Origin: Dyella_D sp052115385
GTDB taxonomy: Bacteria; Pseudomonadota; Gammaproteobacteria; Xanthomonadales; Rhodanobacteraceae
DNA: 64,000 nt
Reading direction: 5' to 3'
Assembly: GCF_052115385.1 (NCBI RefSeq)
Contig: NZ_JBFRGP010000001.1
Coordinates: forward strand, 1 to 64,000
Every line of letters starts with the position of its first letter. The stretch's first letter is position 1. Positions 61,171-64,000 of the stretch are shown here, one piece after another. The notes below the pieces were generated by a model. It was given only the letters and a program-made list of their open reading frames with translations. It had not been told where the DNA came from and did no database searches. A program made the position numbers and the translations under genes.

Positions 61171-61192
61171 GCGCAGCGTTCGCGATGCACGC

Positions 61193-61220
61193 AAAAACGG
61201 CGCCCTGGGGCGCCGTTTTT
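61193..61220. terminator. Bidirectional rho-independent terminator
   Basis: AAAAACGGCGCC / GGCGCCGTTTTT perfect 12-bp stem with a CTGG loop, between converging slyD-like and ohr genes. Confidence 0.92.
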
Positions 61221-61240
61221 CGTTGCCTGGCCTGAAGCGA

Positions 61241-61681
61241 TCAGGCAGCCAGCGTGATCTGCACGTCGACGTTGCCGCGGGTGGCATGCGAGTAGGGGCA
61301 GATATCGCTGTGCGCGGTATCGATCAGCTTCTGCGCCACCTCGCGGTCGAGGCCCGGCAGGTTCACTTCCAGCTTCACGGCGATGCCGAAACCGGTCGGC
61401 TCGCGCGGGCCGATGCCCACCTGCGCGGTGACCGACGCATCCTTCAGCGCCACCTTCTGCTCGCGCGCCACATAGCGCACCGCGCCTTCGAAGCAGGCCG
61501 CGTAGCCGGCGGCGAACAGCTGTTCCGGATTGCTGCCGTGGCCGCCCGGGCCGCCGAGTTCCTTCGGCACCTTCAGGTCGAAATCGAGTACGCCATCGCT
61601 GCTGTGGATATGGCCTTCGCGGCCGCCGTGGGCGGTGGCGGTGGCGGTGTAGAGGATCTTGCTGACAGTGCCGTTGCTCAT
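61241..61681 (-). CDS. ohr: Organic hydroperoxide resistance peroxiredoxin Ohr
   Basis: 146 residues, OsmC/Ohr family. Catalytic Cys63 (YAACFEGAV) and resolving Cys128 (DICPYSHATRGN), with a conserved Arg21 (GGREGHIHSSDG). Reduces organic and fatty-acid hydroperoxides using lipoylated proteins. Downstream of ohrR on the same strand with 46 bp between, the ohrR-ohr operon arrangement of Xanthomonas. Confidence 0.95.
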   Translation of the reverse strand: MSNGTVSKILYTATATAHGGREGHIHSSDGVLDFDLKVPKELGGPGGHGSNPEQLFAAGYAACFEGAVRYVAREQKVALKDASVTAQVGIGPREPTGFGIAVKLEVNLPGLDREVAQKLIDTAHSDICPYSHATRGNVDVQITLAA

Positions 61682-61727
61682 GGTGGTTCCTCGGGTTGGG
61701 GTGGTGTGGATCAGGCTTCGGTGCGGA

Positions 61728-62192
61728 TCAATGGGCGGTGGGGCTCAGTACCCGCGCGGCGAGCTCTCGCAGTTCGTCGCGCAGGCGGCGCATGTCCTCG
61801 GGGCCGACGCAAAGCCGGGCCGCCAGACAGGCGGGGATCGATTCGGCTGCGGCGCGCAGTTCGCGCCCGGCCGGGGTGAGGCGGATTTCCACTTCGCGCT
61901 CGTCGCTGCTGCGGCGCTCGCGGGAGACCAGGCTGGCCTGCTGCAGGCGCTTGAGCAGCGGGGTCAGGGTGCCGGAGTCCAGCTGCAGGCGGCGGCCGAG
62001 TTCGCGCACGGTCAGGCCGTCCTGTTCCCACAGCACCAGCATGGTCAGGTATTGCGGATAGGTCAGGTCCAGCGCCTCCAGCAGCGGCCGGTACGCCGCG
62101 GTCACGGCGCGCGAGGCGGCGTAGAGCGCGAAGCACAGCTGCTGGTCGAGCAACAGGGCGTCCGGGCTGGTGCTGGGCTTGGCGGTCTTCAT
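61728..62192 (-). CDS. ohrR: MarR-family organic peroxide sensor OhrR
   Basis: 154 residues from ATG 62192. Reactive Cys20 in LLLDQQLCFALYAASRAV, the OhrR signature; winged helix with PQYLTMLVLWEQDGLTVREL and GRRLQLDSGTLTPLLKRLQQ; wing RRSSDEREVEIRLT. A second Cys near residue 122-130 (PACLAARLC) could form the disulfide used by two-Cys OhrR proteins. Represses its own operon; a matching operator lies at 62213-62238. Confidence 0.94.
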   Translation of the reverse strand: MKTAKPSTSPDALLLDQQLCFALYAASRAVTAAYRPLLEALDLTYPQYLTMLVLWEQDGLTVRELGRRLQLDSGTLTPLLKRLQQASLVSRERRSSDEREVEIRLTPAGRELRAAAESIPACLAARLCVGPEDMRRLRDELRELAARVLSPTAH

Positions 62193-62212
62193 GGCTGCGA
62201 ACCTTAGGTGCA

Positions 62213-62238
62213 AAATTCAATTGTGTACAATTCAATTT
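62213..62238. promoter_or_regulatory. OhrR operator
   Basis: AT-rich palindrome with core CAATTGTGTACAATTC flanked by AATT repeats (AAATT and AATTT at the ends). It resembles the OhrR box of Xanthomonas (TACAATT-type inverted repeat) and lies 21-46 bp before the ohrR ATG. Confidence 0.85.
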
Positions 62239-62303
62239 CTCAATCGCTGCGATAGGCGGCAGCCCTCAGGGCACGCCGAAGCGTAGGGCGAAGCAGGGGG
62301 AGA

Positions 62304-62867
62304 CTAGTCGAGCAGCCGTTTGCCGAAGGCGAAATGGTCCTTCCAGTACGGACCGTCGATATCGTCCAGGCGCACCGTGCCGCCGCTGTTGGGCGCGTGC
62401 ACGAAGCGTCCCTTGCCGACATACACGCCGACATGGCTGATGCCGCTGCGGCTGCCGAAGAACACCAGGTCGCCGCTGACCAGGTCGCTCATGATGCCGA
62501 CCCGGTGGCCGTTCATCGCCGACATCTCGCGTGAGGTGCGCGGCAGCTGCAGGCCCGCGGCCTGGCGATAGATGTAGTCGACCAGGCCGCTGCAATCGAA
62601 GCCGCCATCCGGCGTGTTGCCGCCCCAGCGGTACGGCGTGCCGACCAGGGCGATGGCGCGGAACAGCACGTCGTTGGCGGTGCCGGCGGCGCCGTCCGGC
62701 GCGCGCGCCGGCAGGTTGGCCAGCGCGGAGCGGGATTCCTTATAGGTCGGCTGCGGCCGGCGCGGCGCGCTGGAGCAGGCTGCCAGCGCCAGGATCACCA
62801 GGCCCAGCACCGCATGCCGCAGCGCGAACGGCGGGCGGGTGGTCGGGGCGGTGGTGGCCTGGCGCAT
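62304..62867 (-). CDS. NlpC/P60 (C40) cell-wall peptidase lipoprotein
   Basis: 187 residues. Lipobox LAAC (Cys31). NlpC/P60 domain from about 65: catalytic Cys92 (GGFDCSGLVDYIYR), His145 (ISHVGVYVG) and His157 (FVHAPNSGG). Preceding GTPYRWGGNTPDGGFD is the family signature. Likely a D,L-endopeptidase that trims peptidoglycan, similar to MepS. Upstream is a long unrelated gene on the same strand. Confidence 0.92.
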   Translation of the reverse strand: MRQATTAPTTRPPFALRHAVLGLVILALAACSSAPRRPQPTYKESRSALANLPARAPDGAAGTANDVLFRAIALVGTPYRWGGNTPDGGFDCSGLVDYIYRQAAGLQLPRTSREMSAMNGHRVGIMSDLVSGDLVFFGSRSGISHVGVYVGKGRFVHAPNSGGTVRLDDIDGPYWKDHFAFGKRLLD

Positions 62868-62968
62868 CGGAATTCCCTGGCGAGCGACGGCGCGAGGCTA
62901 GCAAATCAATGAGTTGGATGGAAGTCTTGAGGGTTGATATGAGGCTCGGCGGCGTTTGAGATCGCGGC

Positions 62969-64000
62969 TCATTTGGCCGGCGTGCCGGCGATGGTGACGG
63001 CGCGCTCGCTCAGTACCTTGCCGTCCGCATCGCGCACGCGCAGGCGGTAGTCGCCAGGGAACAGGTAGAGCGCGCTCTGCGCGTCCGAGTCCAGGAAGGC
63101 GAAGCGATCCGCGGCCACCGCGGTATCGAGCTCCTTTGCGTAGAACGCCTCGACCAGGCAGGGAAACTTGTCCTTGCACAAGCCGCCGTCGACGGCCAGC
63201 GGCAGCCGCTGCCCGCCCAGCCCCAGCCAGTCCGGGCGCTTCTCGTTTTCGCCCGGAGGCTTGGCGGGGATCATTGCGCCGTCCAGCGTGTACCAGCCGG
63301 GCACGGCCTTGGCGTCCTTGGGCGCGTTGCCGTCGGGCGGCAGGATCACCGATACGTCGTGCAGCGCCGGATCGGAACTCCATGCCGCCACGCCGGACGC
63401 GCCGGCCTCGGGCTTGCGTTCCAGCACCACCGGCACGGTGGGATGGAAGGTCATCACCAGCTGGTCGTAGGCCGCATGCGGCACGCGCGGATTGGCTTCG
63501 CGGAACTGGGTCTGGTCGATCGTCAGCGGCTCGATGCCGCTCAGCCGCGCCAGCTCGGCGGCCATCGGCGCGGCCCAGCCCAGCCGGCCCTTGGCCTTGT
63601 CGATATGCGCGTAGCCGGCATGCACGAACAGGCGCGCCTGCGGATGGTCCGCGAGCACCCGCTTGTAGAGATTCTTCGCCTGGCCGGTTTCACGTCCCGC
63701 CGTCGAGGAGTTATCCGATTCGTACGGCACCACCACGAAGCCCAGCTGCAGCGCGCGGCGCACCAGTTCGCCGTACAGCGGCTCGTGCAGGTATTCGCTG
63801 CCGCTGCTGGTCAGCGGATAGCCGCGCCTGGCCAGCTCGGTGTCCTCGTCGCCCAGCGCTTCCACCGCGAAGTGGGTGAAGCCGGCGGCCTTCAGGCGCG
63901 GCAGCAGAGCCAGCGTGAGTTCGCGGGTATGCGGGTCGTGGTGCGCCTCGTTGATCAGCACCAGCCGGCGCCCCGCGGTGAGCTGGACGATGGCCGTGGC
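62969..64000 (-). CDS. ChaN/Tiki-like protein, 5' end outside the window
   Basis: Partial: the frame is open to the right edge (344 codons seen). Visible start is LTAGRRLVLINEAHHDPHTR, and an internal VPYESDNSSTAGRE and HAGYAHIDKAKGRLG. The E-x-HHDP and later His pattern recall the ChaN/erythromycin-esterase-like/Tiki superfamily, which has a metal or haem-binding site, but I cannot assign a substrate. The C-terminal ~100 residues (YLFPGDYRLRVRDADGKVLS) look like an added beta-sandwich. Moderate confidence that it is a gene, low that the family name is right. Confidence 0.55.
   Translation of the reverse strand, partial: ATAIVQLTAGRRLVLINEAHHDPHTRELTLALLPRLKAAGFTHFAVEALGDEDTELARRGYPLTSSGSEYLHEPLYGELVRRALQLGFVVVPYESDNSSTAGRETGQAKNLYKRVLADHPQARLFVHAGYAHIDKAKGRLGWAAPMAAELARLSGIEPLTIDQTQFREANPRVPHAAYDQLVMTFHPTVPVVLERKPEAGASGVAAWSSDPALHDVSVILPPDGNAPKDAKAVPGWYTLDGAMIPAKPPGENEKRPDWLGLGGQRLPLAVDGGLCKDKFPCLVEAFYAKELDTAVAADRFAFLDSDAQSALYLFPGDYRLRVRDADGKVLSERAVTIAGTPAK

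Overview
The window looks like a chromosomal segment of a Lysobacterales (Xanthomonadales) gammaproteobacterium, most likely Rhodanobacteraceae (Dyella, Rhodanobacter or Frateuria type). The grounds are a very high GC content, the gene content and order (pilVWX-pilY1-pilE-fimT, ohrR-ohr, leuS-lptE-holA-nadD), and many copies of a REP element whose ends are GTAG, as in the SMAG-type REPs of Stenotrophomonas. This assignment is inferred from sequence only. I see no rRNA, tRNA, CRISPR array, prophage or plasmid backbone.

Layout. 0-3.2 kb: tail of an IS30-family transposase and rapA. 3.2-15.9 kb: a type IV pilus minor-pilin/tip-adhesin locus with two full-length pilY1 paralogues, one on each side of pilV-pilW-pilX, then pilE and fimT. 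16-19.4 kb: PKHD hydroxylase and TonB-dependent siderophore receptor, with a Fur-box-like site shared with a panE-like gene. 20.5-25.3 kb: M13 and M14 metallopeptidases and a DUF502 membrane protein. 25.4-26.6 kb: ECF sigma factor plus membrane protein. 26.7-31.8 kb: a hotdog-fold protein, CnoX-like thioredoxin and a pqiABC operon with PqiA split into two genes. 31.9-36.8 kb: leuS-lptE-holA-nadD. 36.9-41.7 kb: periplasmic MsrB, DipZ, an ECF sigma with a DUF1109/NrsF anti-sigma, and an MXKDX-repeat protein. 41.8-45.9 kb: nitronate monooxygenase, rsfS, rlmH, GNAT, maf and a CPBP protease. 46-49.6 kb: TerC-CBS-CorC protein, MAPEG protein, YpfJ metallopeptidase and a cysteine-cluster protein. 49.7-52.4 kb: ECF sigma/anti-sigma divergent from a Tat-exported metallophosphoesterase and a cupredoxin. 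52.4-64 kb: DODA-type dioxygenase, DeaD and RhlE helicases, S-formylglutathione hydrolase, GNAT, methyltransferase, MFS transporter, SlyD-like isomerase, ohr/ohrR, NlpC/P60 lipoprotein and a truncated ChaN-like gene at the right edge.

How the parts work together. The strongest regulatory reading is that two of the three ECF systems each sit beside a divergent gene and carry mirrored promoters with identical elements and identical 16-nt spacers: GTAACT-N16-CGAA between dipZ and the NrsF-type ECF, and GGGAATA-N16-GGTATC between the second ECF and the metallophosphoesterase-cupredoxin pair. This links the NrsF-type ECF to periplasmic thiol/methionine repair (DipZ, probably MsrB), and the other ECF to an exported metal-dependent phosphoesterase and a copper protein. 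The redox module (msrB to the nitronate monooxygenase) also lies between nadD and rsfS-rlmH, which are neighbours in many proteobacteria.

The pilus locus appears to have arisen by duplication: the leader of pilV, including its ribosome binding site and first codons, recurs in degenerate form in front of the first pilY1. GTAG-type REPs sit at many gene ends and in at least four cases supply the TAG stop codon.
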